64,000 nucleotides of DNA from contig JBEBRW010000003.1 in assembly GCA_040394635.1 (NCBI GenBank), positions 85,638 to 149,637 on the forward strand, given 5' to 3'. The notes under the pieces were generated by a model. That model saw only the letters and a list, made by a program, of their open reading frames with translations. It ran no database searches and was not told where the DNA came from. The number at the start of each line of letters is the position of its first letter. Position 1 is the stretch's first letter. Positions 51,982 through 61,377 of the stretch are shown in pieces. The position numbers were made by a program, and so were the translations under genes. The DNA is from UBA5239 sp040394635. Its GTDB lineage: Bacteria; Verrucomicrobiota; Lentisphaeria; Victivallales; Victivallaceae.

Positions 51982-52343
51982 TTTTCACCGCCTTTTCTTA
52001 ATATGTCTTCGAGTTCGGCAATTTCGGAATCGGAAAGTTTTTCCTGGCGGGCGAAGAAACAGAGCATCTCCGCCGGGCTGGAATTGAACATTTTTTCGAC
52101 GATCTGGCGAAGGGTGGCCCCGCGGTATTCATCGGCGGAAACGATGGGGCTGTAGGTGTAGGAGCGCTTCTGCCCGGATTGGCGGACGGCCCCTTTTTCG
52201 ACCAGGCGCTGCAGCATGGTGCGCACGGTGGTCGCCTCCCAGTTGAATTCCTGCTGTACGGTATTCAGAAGTTCGGCCGCGGTCTGCGGGGATTTCTCCC
52301 ACAGCGGCTTCATGATTTCAAGTTCGCTTTCCGAAATTTTCAT
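51978..52343 (-). CDS. BlaI/MecI-family repressor
   Basis: A protein of about 121 residues starting at ATG 52343 (GGGGACGACC upstream). The winged-helix DNA-binding domain has ISESELEIMKPLWEKSPQTAAEL and ATTVRTMLQRLVEKGAV. The C-terminal dimerisation helices have SADEYRGATLRQIVEKMF. It represses until its partner M56 peptidase inactivates it. Two perfect BlaI boxes overlap its promoter, so it controls its own two-gene unit. No beta-lactamase gene is nearby. Confidence 0.93.
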   Translation of the reverse strand: MKISESELEIMKPLWEKSPQTAAELLNTVQQEFNWEATTVRTMLQRLVEKGAVRQSGQKRSYTYSPIVSADEYRGATLRQIVEKMFNSSPAEMLCFFARQEKLSDSEIAELEDILRKGGEK

Positions 52344-52363
52344 GGTCGTCCCCATTTTATTTT

Positions 52364-52375
52364 CTACACTTGTAG
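52364..52375. promoter_or_regulatory. BlaI operator 1
   Basis: CTACACTTGTAG, a perfect palindrome matching the TACA-NN-TGTA BlaI/MecI box, between the promoter and the blaI-like start. Its centre is 22 bases from that of operator 2. Confidence 0.75.
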
Positions 52376-52382
52376 TATTTAT

Positions 52383-52411
52383 ATTCTACAACTGTAGTTT
52401 TAATTTGTCAA
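52383..52411 (-). promoter_or_regulatory. Promoter of the BlaI/BlaR1-like pair with operator 2
   Basis: Minus strand: TTGACA (52411-52406), 17-base spacer, TAGAAT (52388-52383). The second box CTACAACTGTAG (52386-52397) overlaps the -10 and spacer. Confidence 0.8.
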
Positions 52412-52486
52412 GACCATTTCAGAAAAAAACAGCAAAATGGATCACTGCTTATACTTGATATTTTATCGATTTCGGGTTTTGACATA

Positions 52487-52514
52487 TTGACAAATTTCCA
52501 AAAGATTGTATTAT
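52487..52514 (+). promoter_or_regulatory. Promoter of locus E
   Basis: TTGACA (52487-52492), 16-base spacer, TATTAT (52509-52514). Another TTGACA lies eight bases upstream (52479-52484) and an inverted TGTCAA at 52541-52546; they may be regulator half-sites. Confidence 0.5.
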
Positions 52515-52548
52515 ATATATAACAATAAATAAGATTATAGTGTCAATT

Positions 52549-53613
52549 ATGCCGAAACAGAGTCCATTTTTTAAAACCGAGCCGGTAAAAAATTACTTGC
52601 TTCAACGAATCAACCGCGCGGGCGGGCAGCCGGAGCGTTTGCCGGGTGAGATCGAGTTGTGCCGGAAATTCGGGGTGAGCCGGATTACTGTCCGGCGCGC
52701 CATCAAGGCGCTGGAAGACTTCAATTATATCATTCGCCTGCCGCAACGCAAAGGGGCATTTTCCAATCCGGAGATGTCCCGGGCGATTCCATGCATCATC
52801 GGTATTCTTTGCGGAGACGGGGGGCGGAATTATATCACGAACCAGATGTCGGCCGTTTTAAGCGTATTCTGGGAGGAATTCAATGAAGTCAACTGCGATT
52901 TCGAATTCGCCATGGTCAATATCAACATTCATGATCCGGAAGAAAGCGGCGAAGAACTGCTCCGTCTTTCCTACGACGGTATTTTCTGGCTGCACCCGGC
53001 ACCGGAAGCCATACCGACCATTGATGCATTGATCCGCCGGGGATTTCCAGTCGTCACCGTAACTCCGCCTTATGCCGCGGATTTCCCGGAACCTGTGGCC
53101 AATTGCATCGCCTATGATCACGCCGATATCGGCCGTTACCGCGGCATGTTGATACGTGAGCATGGACACCGGCATATCATTTATATCGGGCTGCCCAATA
53201 TTACTTACCAGAATTTTGTGGCCACTCTGGATGAGTGCGGCAAGGGGGCGCATACCGTAAGCAAAATTGGCGAAGTAAATGACATTGAGTCGAAACTGCG
53301 GGATCTGCTGCGGAAAAACCCGGAAACCGACGCCATCATCAGTGACGGCAGAGAAGAACGGTTTCAAGCATTGTTTCATGTGTTGAAAGACGAAGACCGG
53401 AAGATCAAATTATATCTTGACGCACCGAACGCGGGAATGAGGCCGGATCTGGCGGCGTGCCTGCCGAAATCCGAAATCTTCTTTTTTGATGAGTCTCCCC
53501 GGTTGAGAGCCTGCGGACGGGAGTCCGGCAAATTTTTAAAGCAAATGATCGAGGGCGAAATCAAACGTTTTGAGTCGATGAAAATCAAAATTCCCTATAT
53601 TGGAAAAAATTAA
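52549..53613 (+). CDS. GntR-family regulator with sugar-binding-type domain (locus E)
   Basis: A protein of about 354 residues. ATG 52549 is chosen over GTG 52540; neither has a clear ribosome site. The winged helix (about 1-70) has LPGEIELCRKFGVSRITVRRAI and IIRLPQRKGAFSN. The effector domain (about 75-350) resembles LacI-type sugar binding (IIGILCGDGG, DGIFWLHPAPEAIP, GFPVVTVTPP, HADIGRYRGML, HRHIIYIGLPN, DAIISDGREERFQ). It shares layout with the locus B regulator. The pseudopilin gene begins 17 bases downstream on the same transcript. Confidence 0.83.
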   Translation: MPKQSPFFKTEPVKNYLLQRINRAGGQPERLPGEIELCRKFGVSRITVRRAIKALEDFNYIIRLPQRKGAFSNPEMSRAIPCIIGILCGDGGRNYITNQMSAVLSVFWEEFNEVNCDFEFAMVNINIHDPEESGEELLRLSYDGIFWLHPAPEAIPTIDALIRRGFPVVTVTPPYAADFPEPVANCIAYDHADIGRYRGMLIREHGHRHIIYIGLPNITYQNFVATLDECGKGAHTVSKIGEVNDIESKLRDLLRKNPETDAIISDGREERFQALFHVLKDEDRKIKLYLDAPNAGMRPDLAACLPKSEIFFFDESPRLRACGRESGKFLKQMIEGEIKRFESMKIKIPYIGKN

Positions 53614-53630
53614 AAAGAAGGAACGGACAA

Positions 53631-54248
53631 ATGCGAAAAAAGATGAATTTCACACTGATTGAGCTGCTGGTTGTTATTGCAATTATTGCGATTATCGCAG
53701 CGATGCTGCTGCCTGCGTTGAACAAAGCCCGGGCCAAGGCGCATGCCATCGCCTGCGTATCCAACCTTAAGCAGTTAAGTTTAACCAACGCATTGTATCT
53801 GAACGACTATGACAACTGGCTGGTTCCCGCATATAACAGCGATACCGGCAAAGTCTGGGCGAAGGCGATGGAGGAGGCCAATTATTTCACGTGGGAAAGT
53901 GCAAAGAACTGGCTCATGTGTCCTTCCTATATTTCTGCGTATATTAACGCAGGCACTACTTATGGAGTGAACTGCGACACATATCTGCCTTATAAAAAAG
54001 TCAGTTACTTTACCGAGGGGGCCAATAAAAGAGAACCGGATGATCAAGACTTATTTGCCGATTCAGTCGACATCGCAGACAAAGCTCAGCGTTACATATA
54101 TTACAAGTGGGAGATACCCGTAGCCGGTGTTCCGGTGGTTCATTTCCGTCACTCAAGAAGAGCCAATACGGCATATTTTGACGGGCACGTGGAGCCGCGG
54201 GAACCGTTTTCCAAAGAATCCTGGATGTATTCCTACACCGGGCCGTAA
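53631..54248 (+). CDS. Pseudopilin with H-X9-DG motif (locus E)
   Basis: A 205-residue protein. A very short leader MRKKMN precedes FTLIELLVVIAIIAIIAAM; Asn replaces Gly before Phe. The C-terminal motif is HSRRANTAYFDGHVEP (H-X9-DG). AAGGAACGGACAA precedes the ATG. It lies between the GntR and DUF4838 genes. Confidence 0.9.
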   Translation: MRKKMNFTLIELLVVIAIIAIIAAMLLPALNKARAKAHAIACVSNLKQLSLTNALYLNDYDNWLVPAYNSDTGKVWAKAMEEANYFTWESAKNWLMCPSYISAYINAGTTYGVNCDTYLPYKKVSYFTEGANKREPDDQDLFADSVDIADKAQRYIYYKWEIPVAGVPVVHFRHSRRANTAYFDGHVEPREPFSKESWMYSYTGP

Positions 54249-54288
54249 TGCATTGATAAGAGCAAAATAAAACAAAGGAACAGTCCAA

Positions 54289-56628
54289 ATGAGGAAACTA
54301 ATTTTTTCAGCCTTATGTTGCCTGGCTTTTTCGCCGGTTATGGCGTTTCCGATTGCCGAAAAGGGGCAGGCGAAATGCATCATCGTACACCCTGACAAAA
54401 CGGAGGATTTCCGTAATGAAATGAAGAATTTCGCGCCCCTCGAACTGAAATCCTATCTGGAGAAAATCACCGGAGCGGAATTCAGGATTTACGCGGAGAG
54501 CAAGGCTCCGGCGAATACCCCCGCCATCTATATCGGCAATACCGCGGCTGCGGCAAAGGCCGGCATCAAGACCGGGGCGATGGAAAACCGGGAGTGGTAT
54601 GTCAAGGCGGAAAAAAACCGCATGTACATTGCGGGGGGGACACAGACCGGAACACTGTACGGATTATACATTTTCCTGGAGGAAAAGCTCGGCGTCCGGT
54701 ATCTTTCGCCCGAGGTGGAAAGAGTACCGCAAAAAGCGGACGTAAGTCTGGATGATTTTGTGTTGAGCGGCAAGCCCGCCTGGGGTTCCAATCATAATTA
54801 CCATGATTATTTCCAGCTCCGCACCGGGGAACCGGGCAAAACGATGGTAGAGCTGTATGAGATCAAGCACCGCAGCGGAGAGCGCTGGGAGGACTCGAAA
54901 TACGACCGCAAAATTTCCATGAAGGCGCTGGGCGGGCATTCTTTTTTCCGCTATTTGCCTCCGGATAAATATTTCAAGGATCACCCGGAATACTATTCGA
55001 TGAATGAAGACGGGAAGCGGGCCTATTTGCCGTCCGGGCAGCTTTGCTTAAGCAACTCTGCGGTGAAAGAACTGGTAATCCGGCAGCTCCATGCCTGGAT
55101 TGCGGAAGACAAGGCGGCAAACCCCGGTGATTACGCGTTGGTATATGATTTTTCGCAGGAAGACAACAGCAATTATATCTGTAAATGCCCGGAATGCATC
55201 GCGGTCACCAAAAAATACGGCGGCGAAATCGGATTGGTTCTTGAATTCGTCAATGATATGGCGAAAAGTATTGAAGATAAATATCCCGATATCAGGATCA
55301 AGACTTTTGCTTATGTTTCCACCGAAAAACCGGTAGAGGGCATAAGACCGGCCGGGAATGTGATTGTGCAGTATTGTGATCTTTATTCGAAATCCAACCG
55401 CTTGAAGCCATTGACCGATCCGGAGAATAAAGAACGGTACCAACTGCTTGCCGATTGGGCCGCACAAACGAATCATTTATCGTTGTGGGACTACTGGAAT
55501 ATGGGCGCCGGTGAAAATCCTGAAATACTGATCGACGCCATGGCGCAGGATATCCGGCTATTCAAAAAGTTGGGGGTGAAATACCTCTTTAATGAATGTG
55601 AGATAGGCACTTATAGCCTTGGCCTGCTTCCGCAAAGTTTCATCTGGCTGCAGTATTATGTTTCATATAAGCTGATGGAGAACCCGGATTCTGAACTGGA
55701 GCCCATTGTCGAGGATTTCATGAATGCTTATTATGGAGCGGCGGCTCCGGCAATGAAAGAATACCTGGCCGGGCTGCGCAAAGCGATCGGGGAGAATACA
55801 CCGACTTTCAGCCAGATACAGAATTATCAGATGACTTATGTGACCCCCGCCTTCCTGGTCCGGAGCCGGAATCAATTGCGAAAAGCGCTGGCCGCCGCCG
55901 ATACGGATGAAATCCGGCAATCGGTGAAAAACGAACTTAATGTGATCGATTACGCGTTGATCCGCGAGAGCGGCAAAGCCGCGATTCCCGGCATTGACCG
56001 CAGCGCCGTTATCGCGGAATACCGCGTCAATATGCTGTCTTACGCCGCCGCCACCCGGCTGATCAACGATGATTACCGTGAAGAGGCGAAAAAGGCGATC
56101 GAAGATGAATGCGAAACTTTTAACCTGAAATTTGCGGATCTGCCTCCCGGGATCGCGAAAGATGCCGAAATCAGATACTTTGCCCATCCTCATTTTCCAT
56201 ACGATTACCAGGATGCCAAACGGGCCCATGATCCGGAGTCCACCATGAAAATCAGCCTGGGATATCTGCCGGACGATCAGTCCAAACATCAATTACCCTG
56301 GGCCATGGGCGTCTACGAGCCTACGACCAAGGCGAGCATCGACAAGAAGCTCCAGTCGGTTCCCCAGGATGAAAAGTACCATTGGGTAAAAGTGGGAAAC
56401 ATCAAAATCGGACCGCAAACCCGTCTTTGGGGCCATGGTTCCTGGCACATGGCTATTTATCTGCGAAACGCCTTTGTGGCGGCAGACGGTATCGCGGAGA
56501 CCGACAATCCGAATTATTATGATGTCTGGGTGTCAATCCGGTTCCAGGGGCGCGCTTATGTCAAAAACTCCACGAAGCCCAATGCTGTTTATATCGACCG
56601 TGTGGTTCTGGTTCCAAACAAAAAATAA
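54289..56628 (+). CDS. Secreted DUF4838 protein (locus E)
   Basis: A 779-residue protein with signal peptide MRKLIFSALCCLAFSPVMA. The N-terminal glucuronidase-like domain has PLELKSYLEKITGAEFRIYA and GTLYGLYIFLEEKLGVRYLS. The DUF4838 core has YFKDHPEYYSMNEDGKRAYL, CKCPEC near residue 299 and WDYWNMGAGENPEILIDAM. A C-terminal beta domain ends VYIDRVVLVPNKK, as in the locus A protein. AAAGGAACAGTCCAA precedes the ATG. It is the last gene of locus E; no glycoside hydrolase follows, so this protein may itself be the catalytic member or work with enzymes elsewhere. Confidence 0.85.
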   Translation: MRKLIFSALCCLAFSPVMAFPIAEKGQAKCIIVHPDKTEDFRNEMKNFAPLELKSYLEKITGAEFRIYAESKAPANTPAIYIGNTAAAAKAGIKTGAMENREWYVKAEKNRMYIAGGTQTGTLYGLYIFLEEKLGVRYLSPEVERVPQKADVSLDDFVLSGKPAWGSNHNYHDYFQLRTGEPGKTMVELYEIKHRSGERWEDSKYDRKISMKALGGHSFFRYLPPDKYFKDHPEYYSMNEDGKRAYLPSGQLCLSNSAVKELVIRQLHAWIAEDKAANPGDYALVYDFSQEDNSNYICKCPECIAVTKKYGGEIGLVLEFVNDMAKSIEDKYPDIRIKTFAYVSTEKPVEGIRPAGNVIVQYCDLYSKSNRLKPLTDPENKERYQLLADWAAQTNHLSLWDYWNMGAGENPEILIDAMAQDIRLFKKLGVKYLFNECEIGTYSLGLLPQSFIWLQYYVSYKLMENPDSELEPIVEDFMNAYYGAAAPAMKEYLAGLRKAIGENTPTFSQIQNYQMTYVTPAFLVRSRNQLRKALAAADTDEIRQSVKNELNVIDYALIRESGKAAIPGIDRSAVIAEYRVNMLSYAAATRLINDDYREEAKKAIEDECETFNLKFADLPPGIAKDAEIRYFAHPHFPYDYQDAKRAHDPESTMKISLGYLPDDQSKHQLPWAMGVYEPTTKASIDKKLQSVPQDEKYHWVKVGNIKIGPQTRLWGHGSWHMAIYLRNAFVAADGIAETDNPNYYDVWVSIRFQGRAYVKNSTKPNAVYIDRVVLVPNKK

Positions 56629-56703
56629 ACGAGTTATGCGGATTCCCGAAGAAGATTGACCCAGTCAACAAGCCTTGGGCACGGTTGTCAAAAATAGTTC
56701 AAG

Positions 56704-57444
56704 TCAGCCGCGGAAGATGCGTTCGGGGTTGATCTTGGGCATGCCGGGGCGCTTGAATTTGGCGCGGAGCGCGTCCACGTCGTACTCGGCGCGCACGGGG
56801 AGGATCGAGCCCCGGACGGTGTCGTAAATCGCCGCCGAGGCGCGCCAGTCCATGTCGCGCGGCTGGCCCACCGAACCGGCGCTGATCAGGTATTTGGCGC
56901 CGGATTTCTTCGGCAGTGTGCGGCGGTGCAGCATTTCCATTTTGATGATGCCGTCGACGGCGGTGAAAATCAGCGGGATATGCACGTGTCCGCAGAACGC
57001 CAGCTGCGATTCCTGCAGGTAAAAATGGAATTGCGCGGTTTTCTGGTCCAGGATGTACGGCCAGTATTCGCCGGAGACGCACTCCAGCGACGCGTGAACC
57101 AGCTGGATGCCCTCAATTTCGGCCTGCAGCGGCAGGCGGTCGAGCCACTTGAGGCGCTCGTGGTCGAGGTGCGACTGCGTCCACAGGACCATGATCCGGG
57201 CGTAATCCTGCATGTTCCACTCGAGCTTGTTCGCCACGTCGGCGGCGAAAGCGTCGTGGTTGCCCTTTAACGACAGCACGTCGTGCTCGATCAGGAAATC
57301 GATGCAGGGCGCGGGGTCCGGCCCGTACCCGACAATATCGCCCAGGCAAACCAGCTTGTCAAAACCGCGTTTGCTCAGTTCCCGATAGATCGCCTGCAGT
57401 GCTTCGTAATTGCTGTGGATATCGCTGATAATGCCGATCCGCAC
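56704..57444 (-). CDS. Calcineurin-like metallophosphoesterase
   Basis: A 246-residue protein with GTG start (AAGGA ten bases upstream). All metal motifs are present: SDIHSN (7-12), LGDIVGYG, GNHDAF, VHASL and FCGHVHIP. It resembles the YfcE/ApaH-like group that cleaves phosphodiesters or dinucleoside polyphosphates. Mostly cytoplasmic in character, with no signal peptide. It stands alone between locus E and the exported protein at 57621. Substrate unknown. Confidence 0.88.
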   Translation of the reverse strand: MRIGIISDIHSNYEALQAIYRELSKRGFDKLVCLGDIVGYGPDPAPCIDFLIEHDVLSLKGNHDAFAADVANKLEWNMQDYARIMVLWTQSHLDHERLKWLDRLPLQAEIEGIQLVHASLECVSGEYWPYILDQKTAQFHFYLQESQLAFCGHVHIPLIFTAVDGIIKMEMLHRRTLPKKSGAKYLISAGSVGQPRDMDWRASAAIYDTVRGSILPVRAEYDVDALRAKFKRPGMPKINPERIFRG

Positions 57445-57574
57445 GCGTTATGGTTCCTTTCTGACTTAATTTATTTATATTAATTATAACGCGAAGATAT
57501 ACGTTTTGCAACAATCCCGGCAGAAATTTCGTATCCATTTTGTTTATATTGTCCATGCTCCGTGTTCTCAATGC

Positions 57575-57603
57575 TTGCATTTGCTGTTTTTTTATGATAT
57601 AAT
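57575..57603 (+). promoter_or_regulatory. Promoter of the exported protein at 57621
   Basis: TTGCAT (57575-57580), 17-base spacer, TATAAT (57598-57603). AAGGTG ribosome site at 57610-57615. Confidence 0.65.
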
Positions 57604-57620
57604 GGCTGCAAGGTGAAGAT

Positions 57621-58859
57621 ATGGAAAATTTTTTGATACGCAGAATCCGGGTTCTGCTTGTGACATTATTTTTGCTTGGGCCGGGTATGGCCGGGGCAGT
57701 GGAACAAACTACTTTTGATATGATTCAGGGGGCCAAGCGCTGGGACCGGGTGAATAAACTCTGGGAACTGGCGGTGGGCAACCCTCAGCCGCTTTTTCCG
57801 GACGAAAATATTCTGGTCCGCGAATTCGATGAAATGAAGATCGGCAGCAAGGAAACGCGCCTCCTCCAGCTTCCCTACTGGCCGAGCACCGACGCCGAAT
57901 TCACCTGCGTGGTGGAGATCGAGGCCAAGGGCGGCGGCATGCTGACCATGACCCACCGCAACCAGCGCAATTCGATCGTCGACCAGTGGGACGAGAATTT
58001 CAAGGGCTCCGGGCTGGTGGTTTTTAACTGCATCTGGCCGTATGTGGTCATGGATGAAAAGGAGAAATACGAGTCCAGGTTCAGCCTCTCGTCGTCCCGT
58101 CCCGTCGAGGTGAAAAAGCTTTACATTTACCAGACCATGCGGCAGATTTTCCGCCTGGATTCAAAGAATCCCTTCCGGGGGATCATTTTCAACCGTCCCA
58201 ATCCCGCGACCAGCGAAATGCTGGACAGTATTTCCACCACCAAACTGAGTGAGCAGACCGTGCCGCTGATCTCCAGCAGCGGCGGCGGGCTCGGCTACGG
58301 GCTGCCGATGCCGGTTTTCGCGCAGAACGGCTGCGGGGTCATGTGGCGGATGTTCGGCGAGGCCTCGATCATCGTCAACGCCAATGCCGAAGCGAGCGAG
58401 GGCAAACTTCACCGCCGCTCGTTTGACGTCGGGCGCAAGGGCGAGTGGAAGCAGGGATTTTTCGCCATGGAAACCGCCTGGCTGAACCGCCTGGACGCGG
58501 ATGGCTACTGGGTTGGCTCCATGGGTGAAAAACAGAACCTCCTGGCTTCGATCCGCGGCGGCAGCGACGGCGATTCGCTGCTCGATTACGTGGTGTTCAT
58601 TCCCCAGAACCGGATCAATTTGCCGAAAGGGCACAAATACAAGAATATGCAGTTCCGTTTCCAGGGGACCAACGGATTGTTTCAGCGCGCGTCGTTTGAA
58701 GTGCCGCCGGATAGCGAGGCCGTGGCGCTGGTCAACCGCAACCCCGGCATCCAGATCCTGTGGCTGATCAAAAACGAATGGCAGCTGGGCAACGTACTCC
58801 GCGTTTACCTCGATTCTTCGCTGGTCGTCCGCGAGAACTCCATCGTTTTCACCGAATAA
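57621..58859 (+). CDS. Exported protein of unknown function
   Basis: A 412-residue protein with signal peptide MENFLIRRIRVLLVTLFLLG...MAGA. The mature part is strand-rich (FTCVVEIEAKGGGMLTMTHRN, LVVFNCIWPYVVMDEKEKY, ASIIVNANAEASEGKLHRR) and shows no family I recognise; there is no membrane anchor. Its last 11 bases overlap the end of the convergent gene at 58849. It is driven by its own promoter, so it may be a single-gene unit. Confidence 0.65.
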   Translation: MENFLIRRIRVLLVTLFLLGPGMAGAVEQTTFDMIQGAKRWDRVNKLWELAVGNPQPLFPDENILVREFDEMKIGSKETRLLQLPYWPSTDAEFTCVVEIEAKGGGMLTMTHRNQRNSIVDQWDENFKGSGLVVFNCIWPYVVMDEKEKYESRFSLSSSRPVEVKKLYIYQTMRQIFRLDSKNPFRGIIFNRPNPATSEMLDSISTTKLSEQTVPLISSSGGGLGYGLPMPVFAQNGCGVMWRMFGEASIIVNANAEASEGKLHRRSFDVGRKGEWKQGFFAMETAWLNRLDADGYWVGSMGEKQNLLASIRGGSDGDSLLDYVVFIPQNRINLPKGHKYKNMQFRFQGTNGLFQRASFEVPPDSEAVALVNRNPGIQILWLIKNEWQLGNVLRVYLDSSLVVRENSIVFTE

Positions 58860-61365
58860 GATACATCGCGCCGGTCAGGCCGTCGAATTCCACCGCCGCT
58901 TCCCAGACAATTTCCAGCTTGTTCGTGCCCTTCCGGCATAGATCGTTGATCTCGGAAACAAGGTTTTTCGGGTCGTAAATCCGGGCGTGCCTAAACGGCG
59001 AAATCTCCTCGCCATTGACCAGTACCCGCGCCTCGCCGGCAATGGTTTCGCTCTCGGCCAGGATGAACAGCGCACCATCGTGATACTCGAACTCCGCCGT
59101 AAACACGGCATGCGCCGGATAAATCCGGCAGGCCTGCGGCGAGAGGTCGAAAATCGGGCGCGGCTTCCGCCGCTCGGGGTAATCCTCATAGGTCCCGGCG
59201 ATATCGCGCAGCAATGCGTGACGGCACTTGCCGTAATCACGGCCGCCGAGCACCACGTGCCAGTTTTTCAGCACGGCGTGAAGGTTCGGCAGCGGCGGCA
59301 CATAGTCCCACTGCGGGTGCTCCATATAATCGAAGTCGAAAGCCGGGAACATCTCCGGCAGAAGATACTCCGGACACTTGATCTCGTCATCGCGCAGTTC
59401 CAGCACCACGGCGTCGTATCCGGCCAGTGCGAACCGCTTGTCGGTCAGACGGTGATACAGGCCGTTCATGACATTGCACAGATAGACGTTCTTGTCCGTT
59501 TCGATCCGGAAAACGCCGTTGGCGGATTGATTGCTGAATACATAGAGCACGTCTCCGCGGAATTGCGTCATCAGCGAGGTCGCGGCGGCGGCGCTTTCCG
59601 AATAAAACCGGAATCCGTCGCGCCCGACCAGCTCCGCCGGATCGTTGACGATGGCGACGCCCGCCTCGCGGAATTTGGTCAGGTATGGGCGCTCCAGCTC
59701 AAACGGCAGCACCAGTGTATCGTATTCCTTTTGACCGCAACGGATTTTGCCGTCCGGCACGGGTGCGGCGCTCAGCGTCTCCTCGTCGGCCAGTTCAAAC
59801 TGAATCTGGTGGTCGAGCAGGAACTGAACACATTCATAGAGGCGCTCGCGGTACTCGCGGGCGAGCTCCATTTCGGCCGGAACCAGCATCCGGAAAAGGT
59901 TCTCCGGATAAAACACGCACACCGATGCCCGGCTCCGCGCTTCGCCGAGCTTGTGTCCCAGCTTCGCCGCGTATTCCCCGAATTTGTTGAATTCCGGATA
60001 GTCCGGCGACTGGAAAAAGAACGATTTGCCGGCGTCGTCCTTGCGGAGACCGTCGTAGGAATAATGAAACCCGTGCGGCACCAGCCAGTTGACGCCGAGC
60101 GCGTACAGCCAGTGCATATTTTTGCGCATGCCGTCGTGCCCGAAATTGTAGGGGTTGCAGCCGAAACATTCGCTCTGGACGCGGTGCTCGCCGAGCTGCT
60201 CGGCGGCGGACGACACCAGCTTGCCGCCGAGGTTCAGCGACTTGAAGTTTTTGCCGTTCGGAATATTGGGCGTGATATGGTCGAAGCCGGGAATCCCGAC
60301 CTGTTTCTGCAGTGCGAATATATTCATGCCGTTGGTCGCCGCCAGCGGGTCCTCCTCGCCGATGCCGTGCCCGCAGAGCTGGATGCCGTGCTCCTTGCAC
60401 CAGCGGTTCACCGGCTCGTAAAACGACTCGATGAAGAGCTCCTGCACCGTCTGCCAATAAGCCAGGCGGTGCTCGCGGTTTTCGGCGCTGTTCCCACGAA
60501 AAATCCGGTGGTAGTTGCCGCTGAGCGGCCGCCCGCGCCGCCGCAGGAACTCCGCGTCCAGGCGCGGCGTCCAGGAGAACCAGCCGCCGGTGGCGGTTTC
60601 GTCGGTGAAAATTCCCGGGATCGCCTTGCCGAATTTATCGCCGAGGCATTGGAAATATTTCTCATGGGTCAGCTCGATGAACTTGCGGACGCAGTCCGGG
60701 TTCAGGTTGTCCGGAATATGGCCGTATTTACTGTTTTCGACCGTGTCGGCGGTGACGATGTAGACCTTCCAGCCCGCCGGCACCTCGATTTTCAGCTGCA
60801 GATGCGGATAAAACGTCTCTGAGCGGTAATGAAAATACTCCTCTTTGCCGAAGAGGTGCACATAATACGGGCTGCGCCATTCGCAGCGGAAAAAGCGGCT
60901 GCGGATGACCCCGACGTCGTCGAAAATATCCGTTGATTCAAGCACATTTCCCTGCTCGTCGGTGCGGACCATCAGGGCCTCGATCAACCGTCCGTCGCCC
61001 AGCGGCACATCGAGTGCGCCCGCTTCGAATTCGTGAAAATTCAGCCCGCGCGCCGCGAATTCGGGATTGTCCATGAACACCCTGCCGCCCGCCGGACCGC
61101 TCGGAAACGGGTCCTCGTCATAAAGCCACGCCTCCATGCCCAGCTTCTCCGCCTCCTCGACGATGAAGCGCATGAGGGCGAACCACTCGCGCGACCCGTA
61201 CGGCGTTTTGAGCCCTGCCCGGGGGTGCATGAAGAAACTGCGGATTCCCTGCTGGTGCATGAGCTCGATCTGCAGCGCAAGCTCCCCGCGCTCAAGCTCA
61301 TGATTCAGGAACCAGAACGGCGCCGGGTAATAATCCCGAACCTCTAAATTTTTCAAGCTGTCCAT
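58849..61365 (-). CDS. GH106-like glycoside hydrolase (putative alpha-L-rhamnosidase)
   Basis: A protein of about 838 residues without signal peptide. ATG 61365 is preferred over TTG 61374. The start PAPFWFLNHELERGELALQI, GIRSFFMHPRAGLKTPYGS, EAWLYDEDPFPSGPAGG, then GIFTDETATGGWFSWTP and HGIGEEDPLAATNGMN, follow the TIM-barrel pattern of GH106 and related proteins, which cleave alpha-L-rhamnosides. A glutamine-amidotransferase-like and a beta-sandwich region follow (ILAESETIAGEARVLVNGEE). Specificity is uncertain. It is separated from the locus F pseudopilin by its own promoter region and overlaps the convergent gene at its 3' end. Confidence 0.75.
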   Translation of the reverse strand: MDSLKNLEVRDYYPAPFWFLNHELERGELALQIELMHQQGIRSFFMHPRAGLKTPYGSREWFALMRFIVEEAEKLGMEAWLYDEDPFPSGPAGGRVFMDNPEFAARGLNFHEFEAGALDVPLGDGRLIEALMVRTDEQGNVLESTDIFDDVGVIRSRFFRCEWRSPYYVHLFGKEEYFHYRSETFYPHLQLKIEVPAGWKVYIVTADTVENSKYGHIPDNLNPDCVRKFIELTHEKYFQCLGDKFGKAIPGIFTDETATGGWFSWTPRLDAEFLRRRGRPLSGNYHRIFRGNSAENREHRLAYWQTVQELFIESFYEPVNRWCKEHGIQLCGHGIGEEDPLAATNGMNIFALQKQVGIPGFDHITPNIPNGKNFKSLNLGGKLVSSAAEQLGEHRVQSECFGCNPYNFGHDGMRKNMHWLYALGVNWLVPHGFHYSYDGLRKDDAGKSFFFQSPDYPEFNKFGEYAAKLGHKLGEARSRASVCVFYPENLFRMLVPAEMELAREYRERLYECVQFLLDHQIQFELADEETLSAAPVPDGKIRCGQKEYDTLVLPFELERPYLTKFREAGVAIVNDPAELVGRDGFRFYSESAAAATSLMTQFRGDVLYVFSNQSANGVFRIETDKNVYLCNVMNGLYHRLTDKRFALAGYDAVVLELRDDEIKCPEYLLPEMFPAFDFDYMEHPQWDYVPPLPNLHAVLKNWHVVLGGRDYGKCRHALLRDIAGTYEDYPERRKPRPIFDLSPQACRIYPAHAVFTAEFEYHDGALFILAESETIAGEARVLVNGEEISPFRHARIYDPKNLVSEINDLCRKGTNKLEIVWEAAVEFDGLTGAMYLIR

Positions 61366-61377
61366 ATGATCCAATTA

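Noticed and set aside
58987..60822. A 611-codon plus-strand open frame opposite the GH106-like gene
   Set aside because: It lies wholly antisense to a gene with clear family motifs, has low-complexity His/Arg/Val-rich translation, no ribosome site and no recognisable domain. It is a product of the high third-position GC of the real gene.
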